Assembly: GCA_011389735.1 (NCBI GenBank)
Contig: JAABTS010000035.1
Coordinates: forward strand, 1-40,029
Length of the DNA stretch: 40,029 nucleotides
Reading direction: 5' to 3'
Source of the DNA: Desulfobacteraceae bacterium
GTDB taxonomy: Bacteria > Desulfobacterota > Desulfobacteria > Desulfobacterales > JAABTS01
Positions 16,860 through 23,994 of this stretch are shown here, one piece after another (the stretch's first letter is position 1; every line of letters begins with the position of its first letter). The notes beneath the pieces were generated by a model. The model was not told where the DNA came from and ran no database searches. It was given only the letters and a program-made list of their open reading frames with translations. Both the position numbers and the translations under genes were made by a program.

Positions 16860-17366
16860 TCAACCCTCGATCAACGCTGTTTTTTTTACCCATTGCTCCC
16901 TTTTTCCGGATGAAATTTGTTCAGCTCGATCAAACGTCAGGCATTGGGTAAGACATATGGTGACGCAGGCCGGTTTCAGCCCGGAGTCGATACGGTCCAT
17001 GCAGAAATCACACTTTTCCACCTTCCGGGTTTCGGGATTCCATTGCGGCGCGCCCCAGGGACAGGCGGAAATACAGCTTTTGCATCCCACGCAATCTGCC
17101 TGGACAATATACACGATTCCGTCTTTTTCCCGTTTTCGCATGGCCCCGGTGGGGCAGGCGTTGACACACCAGGGGGTGTCGCAATGATGGCAATTCATGA
17201 ACACGTATGCCGCTCTGGGCTTTCCGTCAATCATTTTCGGGCCCACATGAACGATCTGACAAAGCCTGGGGCCAACCGGCAATGATTTGTTGCTCTTGCA
17301 CTGAATTTCGCATGAATGGCATCCAATGCATCTTTCCTGGTCCTGGATCATACAATATATACTCAT
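16860..17366 (-). CDS. 4Fe-4S electron-transfer subunit, DmsB/PhsB-like
   Basis: A 168-residue ferredoxin-type subunit that carries electrons between the molybdopterin enzyme and its partner. Four cysteine groups are visible: CIGCHSCEIQC (about 14-24), CHHCDTPWCVNACP (about 59-72), CVGCKSCISACPWG (about 92-105), and CDFCMDRI with later CVTIC (about 120-140), as in DmsB, PhsB and NrfC proteins that hold four clusters. The start has a strong GGAGG site. There is no Tat or Sec signal, so it is cytoplasmic like its catalytic partner. It lies between the catalytic and flavoprotein genes. The 201-bp gap to the catalytic gene is mostly a family F insertion. No membrane anchor subunit is encoded nearby. 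Confidence 0.92.
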   Translation of the reverse strand: MSIYCMIQDQERCIGCHSCEIQCKSNKSLPVGPRLCQIVHVGPKMIDGKPRAAYVFMNCHHCDTPWCVNACPTGAMRKREKDGIVYIVQADCVGCKSCISACPWGAPQWNPETRKVEKCDFCMDRIDSGLKPACVTICLTQCLTFDRAEQISSGKREQWVKKTALIEG

Positions 17367-17417
17367 TATTCCTCCAAGTCAGTTCCGGGGGTTCGATCAA
17401 ATCCCAATCAAAAATTC

Positions 17418-17558
17418 GGCATCCTTCATTTCTTGTTTACAGTTACATCAAAATCGGGATCGGGATCGGGATCGGGATCGTAATAATTCGATACCGATGC
17501 CGATTTCGATACCGATTTGGGAAGTGTAAACTATTTATCAGCATTTATGAAAGACGCC
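17418..17558. mobile_element. Family F MITE-like element inside the reductase operon
   Basis: A 141-bp element with 12-bp terminal inverted repeats (GGCATCCTTCAT and ATGAAAGACGCC, 10 of 12 paired). Inside are four GGGATC units and a block of GATACCGAT/GATTTCGAT units. It is flanked by AAAATTC on both sides (17411-17417 and 17560-17566), consistent with a 7-8 bp target duplication. It sits between the molybdopterin gene stop (17568) and the 4Fe-4S gene start. It differs from the 25.5-kb copy by exactly two hexamers plus a few substitutions. Confidence 0.85.
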
Positions 17559-17567
17559 GAAAATTCC

Positions 17568-19697
17568 TTATATCCGTTTCACACGGACAAACGTGTCGTG
17601 AAGCGCGGGACTGCCGCCGATCTTGTCATATAAATTTTCCTGCAGGAGCGCGTCCGAAAGCCCTTTTTTGAACGAACGGCCCGCGTATTCCACGTCGTGC
17701 CCGAAACCGTGCAGCATGAAAACCGCATCCGGATGAATTGAATCCGTCACTTTCGCCTCGATTTCTCCGGAACCGGCTTTGGACGACACTTCAACCCGGT
17801 CTCCGTCCGATATGCCCAGCTCCGCGGCTCGGATTTCATTGATCCAGAGCACGTTTTTCGATACGACTTCATTTAGATATTGGTTGTTCTGAGTGGAAAT
17901 ATGCGTATGCAGGGCGATTCGTCCCACTGTGAGGCGAAACTGGTCCCCGGACGGTTTCGGAACGGGTTCATATTCAGGAAATGACGGATACCCGGCCTCT
18001 TCGAGCAAGTTGGATTGAAATTCCACTTTGCCGGACGCTGTTTTAAATTTAAGCTCCATTTCGTGATCCCACCATATCGGGTTCTGGCAATAGGATACAA
18101 ACCCTTTGGTTTCAAAATCCCGCCTGGTGAACCCGGTCCCGTCGAGCTGCCAGGGGACCAGCTCGTCCATACTGTCATAGGGAAAATAATCTCCAGCTCC
18201 CAGGCGCGCGGCCAGGAGTTTTAATATGACCGCGCTTTCGAGAGTGTCATATCGGGGCGGGACGGCCTGATTGCGCAGAAACATCTGAGGCTTCAATCCA
18301 TTGGCCTGTTGAACGCTGTCGGTGCGTTCCAGATAAATGGATTCAGGCAGAATCACGTCCGCATGCCAGGCGGTGTCGCTGTAATTGATCTCGATGGCGG
18401 CGATAAAGTCCAGCTTTTCAAACGCCCTGAGCGTCAGGTTGGTGTCGGGAACGGACATCAGCGGTTCGAACCGGTTGACGATCAGCGCTTTAATCGGATA
18501 CGGATCTTCATCGAGGATCGCGCGAGGAAGCATCTGCGCCACGCCGTGAGCCGTATCGGGAAGCGGAAAGTCAGGGGTTCCGACTTTATCGAATCGGATT
18601 TTATCGACTTTTGGGACGTGAGCCTGTTCGGTGAGCTTCCTGGCTGCTTTACGGCCGACTTCGCCGGGACCTTTCTTGAAAAACACGCCGCCCCTGGTCT
18701 CGATGCTCCCCATCAGAGCGTTCAGAATCAGGATCGATCTGCGCAGGTAAATTTCGTTCTGATGATGGGCTCCCCGATACCCGAAATGAAAGATGACCGC
18801 AGGTTTATCTCTTCCCGCCGCCCTGGCCAGCTCCACAATCCGTGCGGCGGGAATTCCGGTTTCCGCCTCAGCCCATTCGGGCGTTAAAGCTCGAACAAAT
18901 TCCCGCAGTTCATCGAATCCATGAACCCATTTTTTCACAAATGCGGCGTCATACAATTTTTCCTCGATGATGACATGCATCAATGCGTAATTGAGCGCCA
19001 GATCGGTTCCAGGCCGGATCATCCAGTACCTGTGCGCCCTGGTCGCCGTGACCGTGACACGCGGATCGATGTAGGTCAGCTCACATCCTTTCTCGAGGGC
19101 GGCGGCAAGATTCCGCACCTCTTTCACGGCGATGGATTCGAACATATTCCGGCCATATAAAATGATCTGTCTGGCTTCCGGATAATGCATACTCATCTGT
19201 GCGTCCGTGTAGCCGAAAAGACTCCGGCACGCGGTATTGACCGATCCCTTGCAGAGGGCGTCATGGGTGTAATGATTCGGCGATCCGATGGCTCTCATGA
19301 ATGTCTTGCTGATATGCGTGTTGAGATTGGCTCTTTCACCAAAAGCCACGCTTTCGGGACCATATTGAGCGATGATTGCCTTGAGTTTTTCCGCCGTGTA
19401 ATCCAGAGCCTCTTCCCAGGTCGCTTTTCGCCATTGGCCGGAACCTCTCGGCCCCATGCGGATCATCGGCGCCTGCAACCGTTCGTTGTCGTTCAACAGC
19501 GCTATGCCGGCCGCTCCTCGCGGGCACAAAACACCGTCTATTCCGGCGACGTGCGGATTTCCCTGAACCCATGTCACCCGACCGTCCTTCGTGGACACCC
19601 GGATAGGGCATCTTACCGAACACATAAAACAAAGACTGTAAACTTCATTCTCCATTGTTTTCGAACTCTGATCGAATACTGGCGTCTCTTTTGTCAT
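17568..19697 (-). CDS. Molybdopterin oxidoreductase, thiosulfate/polysulfide reductase-like catalytic subunit
   Basis: A 709-residue DMSO-reductase-family enzyme. The N-terminal 4Fe-4S site is C23-x2-C26-x3-C30-x27-C58. The likely molybdenum ligand is Cys149 in THDALCKGSVN, which fits the Phs/Psr/Nap side of the family, not the Ser of DmsA or Asp of NarG. Later parts show LILNALMGSIETRGG, YSDTAWHADVILPESIYLER (about 450-470) and the C-terminal cofactor-binding barrel with NDLR-type NEIRAAELGISDGDRVEV. There is no Tat signal, so the enzyme is cytoplasmic, unlike classical periplasmic PhsA. With the 4Fe-4S and NAD(P)H flavoprotein genes downstream, it forms a soluble NAD(P)H-linked reductase, perhaps for polysulfide or thiosulfate. 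The TauE gene opposite supports a sulfur role. The substrate is inferred. Confidence 0.88.
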   Translation of the reverse strand: MTKETPVFDQSSKTMENEVYSLCFMCSVRCPIRVSTKDGRVTWVQGNPHVAGIDGVLCPRGAAGIALLNDNERLQAPMIRMGPRGSGQWRKATWEEALDYTAEKLKAIIAQYGPESVAFGERANLNTHISKTFMRAIGSPNHYTHDALCKGSVNTACRSLFGYTDAQMSMHYPEARQIILYGRNMFESIAVKEVRNLAAALEKGCELTYIDPRVTVTATRAHRYWMIRPGTDLALNYALMHVIIEEKLYDAAFVKKWVHGFDELREFVRALTPEWAEAETGIPAARIVELARAAGRDKPAVIFHFGYRGAHHQNEIYLRRSILILNALMGSIETRGGVFFKKGPGEVGRKAARKLTEQAHVPKVDKIRFDKVGTPDFPLPDTAHGVAQMLPRAILDEDPYPIKALIVNRFEPLMSVPDTNLTLRAFEKLDFIAAIEINYSDTAWHADVILPESIYLERTDSVQQANGLKPQMFLRNQAVPPRYDTLESAVILKLLAARLGAGDYFPYDSMDELVPWQLDGTGFTRRDFETKGFVSYCQNPIWWDHEMELKFKTASGKVEFQSNLLEEAGYPSFPEYEPVPKPSGDQFRLTVGRIALHTHISTQNNQYLNEVVSKNVLWINEIRAAELGISDGDRVEVSSKAGSGEIEAKVTDSIHPDAVFMLHGFGHDVEYAGRSFKKGLSDALLQENLYDKIGGSPALHDTFVRVKRI

Positions 19698-19775
19698 CCA
19701 TCCTACCTCGTTTATAATTGAAGACTAAAAATATTATCCCTCGATTGACTGGCGTTTGATTTCTGAAAAGATAGA

Positions 19776-19790
19776 GCAATAATCATACCA
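19776..19790 (-). promoter_or_regulatory. Candidate sigma-54 promoter for the reductase operon
   Basis: On the minus strand: TGGTAT-GATTA-TTGC. The GG and GC dinucleotides are present at the required 10-bp spacing, and two positions in the -24 box differ from TGGCAC by transitions. It lies 79 bp before the molybdopterin gene start, leaving a leader of about 65 nt. Confidence 0.5.
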
Positions 19791-19916
19791 TCGTTGATAT
19801 TAAAAAGACGGAACGCCCGTTCGCACGGAACCGGAATTATTCCCTTATAATTCAATTATTTTTTAACATCCTGGGCTTTTGCATGTTTTTGAGATTGAAA
19901 AAACCGCATGAAAACC

Positions 19917-19932
19917 GCAATAAATTTATTGC
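19917..19932. promoter_or_regulatory. Perfect 16-bp palindrome in the divergent control region
   Basis: GCAATAAATTTATTGC is fully symmetrical. It lies about 130 bp upstream of the reductase-side sigma-54 candidate and 237 bp upstream of the exporter-side promoter, both within enhancer range. A candidate site for the response regulator encoded at 23963-25360. Confidence 0.5.
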
Positions 19933-20119
19933 AGCTTTCAATATTTTTCTTGCACCTCGTTAACCTTTTGAAATAACAATTTAAATTCGATTTGACACCA
20001 ACAGGCGCCATATTTCTTTGGCGCCTCGTCCTGTTCGCGTATCCGGCTCCACTCGGATCGTTTGTCTGGCCCGGAATGGATAAAATTCAGCCTCATGATT
20101 GGTAACCCGCTAAACCGTG

Positions 20120-20135
20120 ACCGGCCCGGGCCGGT
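20120..20135. promoter_or_regulatory. Perfect 16-bp GC-rich palindrome near the exporter promoter
   Basis: ACCGGCCCGGGCCGGT is fully symmetrical and ends 33 bp before the -24 box. It could bind a regulator or form a hairpin. The GGCCCGGG core is shared with family A repeats, so it may also be a repeat relic. Confidence 0.4.
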
Positions 20136-20168
20136 TGAAATCCGAAAAAACGGCGGAGCATAATTCCG

Positions 20169-20183
20169 TGGCACAGGCTTTGC
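20169..20183 (+). promoter_or_regulatory. Sigma-54 promoter, consensus-perfect
   Basis: TGGCAC-AGGCT-TTGC followed by TTT matches the sigma-54 consensus at every conserved position. Transcription would begin near 20195, giving a leader of about 60 nt before the TauE-family gene. The sigma-54 response regulator encoded 3.8 kb downstream on the same strand is the likely activator. Confidence 0.85.
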
Positions 20184-20256
20184 TTTAAATTCGGGAGGAA
20201 ACCGGTTAGGGGATTTCAAGAGCCTTACGATTAACTTTAACGGAAAAGGAAAAACA

Positions 20257-21429
20257 ATGACGCTTAAATTCAAAACATGTGTGATCATTCTGATTATCGG
20301 AATTGTTGCGGTTTCGCCAGTGTTTACGACAGGCGGCGCCGATGCGCAAACCCTTGAAGAAGCCATCTCCCAGGCTCCGAAAGGATCGGGCGAAGGGAAA
20401 ATCGACCCATCGCAGCCGGCGGGGTATCTGGGAATCCCGGGAGCGCCTTCCCTGAATCTGATTATATGTTTTTTGTGGGCGGTCTGGGTCGGATGGATTT
20501 TTTCCACGGTGGGAGCGTTCGGTGGAATCATGGCCGGCATCGGGCATATCACGATTTTTGGAATCGGCCAGTACGCCGGCCAGTTTCGGGACACATCGCC
20601 GGCTCTGAACAAGCTGGTAACTGATTCTGTGCGAGTTTCGAACCAGTTTCTGGTGGGTACAAGCGCTTTGATTTCATCGATCAATTATTACCGTATGGGC
20701 AGACTGGTGTTGCCGCTTGGAATCGCCCTCGGGCTTGGATCGGTTATCGGCGCCTGGCTGGTGCCGGTTTTAACCGCCGGTAAAATTACGTTCAGCGCTT
20801 ATATCGGCTATTTCGGGATTTTCGTGCTGATTCTGGGGTGCTGGATGCTGTATGAAACAACGCCTCGCGGCCAGTCCGGAAAGCAAAAAGCGAAACAGGC
20901 GGCGGAAGCCTTTGAAGAAACCATGAAACGGCAGCGTTCCGGTGAATCGGTTGATACAAAAGATCTGGGGGTGAAAGTGCGAAAGCTGTCCCTGAGCCGG
21001 ATCGTGTTCACCTTTTATGGGGTCGAATTTTCGTTTAATCCGTTCTTTCCATTTATCGGCGGTCTCGTGATTGCATCGATCGCATCTTTTATCGGAGTCG
21101 GCGGCGGGTTCCTGCTGGTGCCTTTTTTGACAAGCGTATCCGGGCTGCCCATGTATCTGTCCGCCGGCACATCGGCCTTCGCGGTGATTATCAGCATGGG
21201 AACCAGTATCGTCAGCTATTTTTTCCAGGGCGTGACGGTGCATTGGCCTCTGATCGGCACGGAAATCGTTGGCGTTGTCGCCGGATCGTTTATCGGCCCC
21301 TACACATCCAAATATCTTTCAGATAAGTGGCTGAAACGGCTGTTTATTGTTCTGGCGTTTTATGTCGGATTCAATTATACCGCCAAAGGTTTTCTGGGCA
21401 AAAGCCTCTTACAGCTTTTGGGACTATAA
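20257..21429 (+). CDS. TauE/SafE-family anion exporter
   Basis: A 390-residue membrane protein of the sulfite/sulfoacetate/sulfonate exporter family. It begins with a cleavable-looking signal (hydrophobic residues 7-24, then GGADA), an acidic periplasmic stretch, and about eight membrane segments in two halves. GxxxGGIMAGIG (about 88-99) and the repeat IGVGGGFLLVPFL (about 284-296) are the paired family motifs. A charged cytoplasmic loop (about 205-245) separates the halves. The N-terminal signal and long loop are larger than in minimal TauE proteins. Placed behind a near-perfect sigma-54 promoter and divergent from the reductase operon, it may export sulfite or another oxyanion made or released by that enzyme. 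The substrate is inferred. Confidence 0.9.
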   Translation: MTLKFKTCVIILIIGIVAVSPVFTTGGADAQTLEEAISQAPKGSGEGKIDPSQPAGYLGIPGAPSLNLIICFLWAVWVGWIFSTVGAFGGIMAGIGHITIFGIGQYAGQFRDTSPALNKLVTDSVRVSNQFLVGTSALISSINYYRMGRLVLPLGIALGLGSVIGAWLVPVLTAGKITFSAYIGYFGIFVLILGCWMLYETTPRGQSGKQKAKQAAEAFEETMKRQRSGESVDTKDLGVKVRKLSLSRIVFTFYGVEFSFNPFFPFIGGLVIASIASFIGVGGGFLLVPFLTSVSGLPMYLSAGTSAFAVIISMGTSIVSYFFQGVTVHWPLIGTEIVGVVAGSFIGPYTSKYLSDKWLKRLFIVLAFYVGFNYTAKGFLGKSLLQLLGL

Positions 21430-21442
21430 ATATCAAGGTTCG

Positions 21443-21501
21443 CCGGCCGCTTTCGATACATTTCAGAACATGAACATATGATCCGTTAGGGGAGCGGCCG
21501 G
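21443..21501. terminator. Long-loop inverted repeat after the exporter gene
   Basis: CCGGCCGCT (21443-21451) pairs with AGCGGCCGG (21493-21501), a 9-bp GC-rich stem with a 41-nt loop, then TCATATTCT. It could attenuate transcription between the exporter and the next gene, or stabilise the upstream mRNA. There is no T-run. Confidence 0.35.
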
Positions 21502-21542
21502 TCATATTCTCCCCGGCGGCGACGCCTTGAATGAGGAAAATT

Positions 21543-22178
21543 ATGGAAACCATCTATCATTTTTATAAATGGGCGGACCCGTTTTTTATCGCCGCTTACC
21601 GTCTTTTTGAAAATCCGTTTCTTGGATTTTTGGCGGGAACGGCCTTTATCGCCCTGATTTGCATTATCGCCGGCGAAATGATGATGCGTATCGCACTGCT
21701 TTTCGCCGGAAACTATACGGACGCATTTTATCAAAAAGCCGTTCGTATGCATAACCTTTCCATCCGTGCGATTTTACGCAAAGACAGAGAAAGCTACCGT
21801 GCTTGTAACAAGGTCGCCAACGATGCGTTCGGGCGGTATTTTTTCGCTCAAGCCGCGCTGGGAGCGTCCGCTCTTTGGGCTGCGCCATTCGCGCTGGGAT
21901 GGATGGCGACTCGTTTTGAAGATGTCGAATTCCCGTTAGCCGGCGTTTCCATGCATGGACTAAAGATTGGATACGCCGGGATGTTCATTTTAATCTATGT
22001 ATTGATTCGGATTGGATTTGGCGAATTTAAAAGACGATTTCCGGGGCTTATGATATCCGCCCCTAAACGCGGGCTTTCTGACAGCGAACGTATGATCACC
22101 TGGCGTGATGTCGAAAAGCTCGGCGGTTACCCCGGCAGGGCCCCGTCATCCGGCAAGCCGGCCGGAGAATTCGGATAA
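21543..22178 (+). CDS. Hypothetical membrane protein with YidC/DUF106-like topology
   Basis: A 211-residue inner-membrane protein. The start at 21543 is preferred because GAGGAA within the earlier ATG frame (21531) serves as its ribosome-binding site. One membrane segment (about 22-52) is followed by a charged helical stretch, AILRKDRESYRACNKVANDAF (about 75-95), two further segments (about 98-120 and 138-160), and a polar tail. This order (one segment, cytoplasmic helix, two segments) resembles DUF106/EMC3-type members of the Oxa1/YidC superfamily, but identity is too low to judge by eye. It lies between the exporter and the three-part sensor genes on the same strand and may help insert or scaffold them. 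The function is not assigned. Confidence 0.75.
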   Translation: METIYHFYKWADPFFIAAYRLFENPFLGFLAGTAFIALICIIAGEMMMRIALLFAGNYTDAFYQKAVRMHNLSIRAILRKDRESYRACNKVANDAFGRYFFAQAALGASALWAAPFALGWMATRFEDVEFPLAGVSMHGLKIGYAGMFILIYVLIRIGFGEFKRRFPGLMISAPKRGLSDSERMITWRDVEKLGGYPGRAPSSGKPAGEFG

Positions 22179-22223
22179 ATATCCTCCATGTACGGATTAA
22201 CGTCCTTGAAATATTCGTCAGAA

Positions 22224-22237
22224 CGGTTTATAAACCG
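22224..22237. promoter_or_regulatory. Perfect 14-bp palindrome between membrane-protein genes
   Basis: CGGTTTATAAACCG lies in the 173-bp gap before the small membrane protein gene. It could be an operator for the sensor genes or a short hairpin. No promoter boxes were assigned around it. Confidence 0.35.
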
Positions 22238-22351
22238 CACAGGGGTTAAGAAAAAGATGTTGTTCACACCTTCAACCGGGAAGGCTGTCGATTGCGACCT
22301 CCTCCGAATCCGCTTTCTTAAACCCCCCTGGAATATTTAAGGAGTCCTGAA

Positions 22352-22816
22352 ATGCGTTTCATTTTACTGATGCTTTTATTCGCGGCGGACACGGCCTGGG
22401 CCACTCAGACTCATGGAGACCCGGAGGGCCTGTATGTGCATCAATCCTCCCATCTGTTTTTCATTTTTTCCATGGCGATACTGATTTACTGGCTCCGTTC
22501 CCGCAAGCTCGTCCGGGAAAGCGGTTGGAGGCGCATCCAATACGCATCGGCGTTGTTCATTGTGTGGAGTTTCGACGCTTTTCTTGCGCATTATCTGGAC
22601 GAACAAACGGATATTATCCGGGCTGTTTATGTGGATCTCTGGCGCATTCAGATTGAATCGGAATTTTCCATTCTTCCGGCGCTTTATTATTGCGTTAAAC
22701 TCGACCACCTCATTCTGGTTCCAGCCATTTTTATCTTTTATTCCGGGCTGAAACAACTTTCCGGGAAAGATCCCGCTGTTGAAACAGGCGCTGGAACTGG
22801 AGCCGCCAGGCCATGA
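22352..22816 (+). CDS. Small exported/membrane protein translationally coupled to the histidine kinase
   Basis: A 154-residue protein with a signal peptide (residues 1-17, ending AWA), a short periplasmic part with GDPEGLYVHQSSH, and three hydrophobic segments (about 35-52, 63-80, 112-130). AAGGAG precedes the ATG. Its stop overlaps the kinase ATG (ATGA), so the two are made together, probably as a sensor complex. The histidines near the membrane (His21, His30, His34 and His82 region) could bind a metal or heme. I do not recognise a named family. The arrangement fits an accessory signal-perception subunit for the kinase, inferred from coupling alone. Confidence 0.78.
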   Translation: MRFILLMLLFAADTAWATQTHGDPEGLYVHQSSHLFFIFSMAILIYWLRSRKLVRESGWRRIQYASALFIVWSFDAFLAHYLDEQTDIIRAVYVDLWRIQIESEFSILPALYYCVKLDHLILVPAIFIFYSGLKQLSGKDPAVETGAGTGAARP

Positions 22817-23994
22817 CCTGTTCAGCCCTTCCAATCTGGTTCGTTGACACGTTCGGCTCCGTTCTGATGATTATTTTTTCAATCTTGTGCATTCGCATTG
22901 CAAAAGAACTCCGGCGGCGGGACGAGGACAATCTCGTCTGGACCTATATTTTCTGGCTTTGCATCTGTTTCGCCGGTTTCGCCGTGTCCCGGTCCGCAGG
23001 CCATATCTTGAAGCAGATGCTTATCATATCCGGGAACAGCCCCGCGTGGGAAACGATCCGCCCCTACAGCGGAGCCGTCAATACGTTCCTGCTTATCATT
23101 GTAGCGGCGATCACCTTGTTTTTCGAGCGGGTGCAGCGAATTTACGCCGGCATCCTGAGCGACCGCCAGGAACTACGGTCGGCCCACGCCAGGCTTTTAA
23201 ACCTGAACGAAAATCTGGAACAGCGCGTGCTTGAACGTACAGAAGCGCTGGCGCAATCGGAAAAACAGATCGCCCAGGCCGACCGACTGGCGTCCATCGG
23301 CCAGTTGTCCTCGGGAATAGCCCATGAAATCAATAATCCGTTGGGCGTCATTTTGGGATACGCCCAGTTGCTGATCCGAAACGAATCCCCGGATAGCCAG
23401 CGCTATGAAGATTTAAAAACCATCGAAAGGCATGTAAAAAGCTGCAAAACCATTGTCGAGGATCTGTTGAATTTCGCCCGCAGCTCAAAGCCTAAAATCG
23501 AGGAAGGAGATATCCATTCCGCTATCGATGATGTTCTTTCCTTTGTGCAACACCAGTCAAAAAGCGAATCCTTGAAACTGGAAACGGACTATGATCCGAA
23601 AATTCCGAAACTTCGAATCGATGAAAAAAAAATCAAACAAGTGATTGTAAATTTGATCATGAACGCGATTCACGCGGTGAATCAGACCGGAACCATCTGG
23701 ATTTCAACCCGGTATGATCCGGATGCCGAACAGGTTTTGATCCGCGTTAAAGATACAGGGCATGGAATTCAAAGAAAAGATTTACCGCGCATTTTCGATC
23801 CGTTTTTCACCACCAAACCGACCGGCGAGGGCACCGGCCTGGGGCTGGCGGTGAGTTACGGCATCATCAAGAACCACGGCGGGGATATTACGGCGGCCGG
23901 TGAATCTGGAAACGGCGCTGAGTTCACTATCACTCTGCCGGCAGGTGATAGAGGATTGATCGATGAAGAAGAAAACCATTCTAATCGTCGATGA
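22813..23994 (+). CDS. Membrane sensor histidine kinase
   Basis: A 393-residue kinase. Three membrane segments (about 8-28, 43-62, 90-108) form the sensory part with little periplasmic sequence, so the signal is probably read in the membrane or from the coupled small protein. A coiled linker (about 115-160) leads to HisKA with phospho-acceptor His171 in GIAHEINNPLG, then HATPase with N-box NLIMNAIHAV, DTGHGI, FFTTKPTGEGTGLGL. Its last 32 bases overlap the response-regulator gene. This kinase class (NtrB/AtoS-like) usually controls sigma-54 regulators, which fits the adjacent gene and the sigma-54 promoter at 20169. The stimulus is unknown; a reductase substrate such as a sulfur compound is a reasonable guess. 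Confidence 0.93.
   Translation: MTCSALPIWFVDTFGSVLMIIFSILCIRIAKELRRRDEDNLVWTYIFWLCICFAGFAVSRSAGHILKQMLIISGNSPAWETIRPYSGAVNTFLLIIVAAITLFFERVQRIYAGILSDRQELRSAHARLLNLNENLEQRVLERTEALAQSEKQIAQADRLASIGQLSSGIAHEINNPLGVILGYAQLLIRNESPDSQRYEDLKTIERHVKSCKTIVEDLLNFARSSKPKIEEGDIHSAIDDVLSFVQHQSKSESLKLETDYDPKIPKLRIDEKKIKQVIVNLIMNAIHAVNQTGTIWISTRYDPDAEQVLIRVKDTGHGIQRKDLPRIFDPFFTTKPTGEGTGLGLAVSYGIIKNHGGDITAAGESGNGAEFTITLPAGDRGLIDEEENHSNRR

Noticed and set aside
17326-17671. Frames containing DRDRDRDRD or GIGIGIG-like peptides
   Set aside because: They come from the GATCGG hexamer array of family F, not from a gene.
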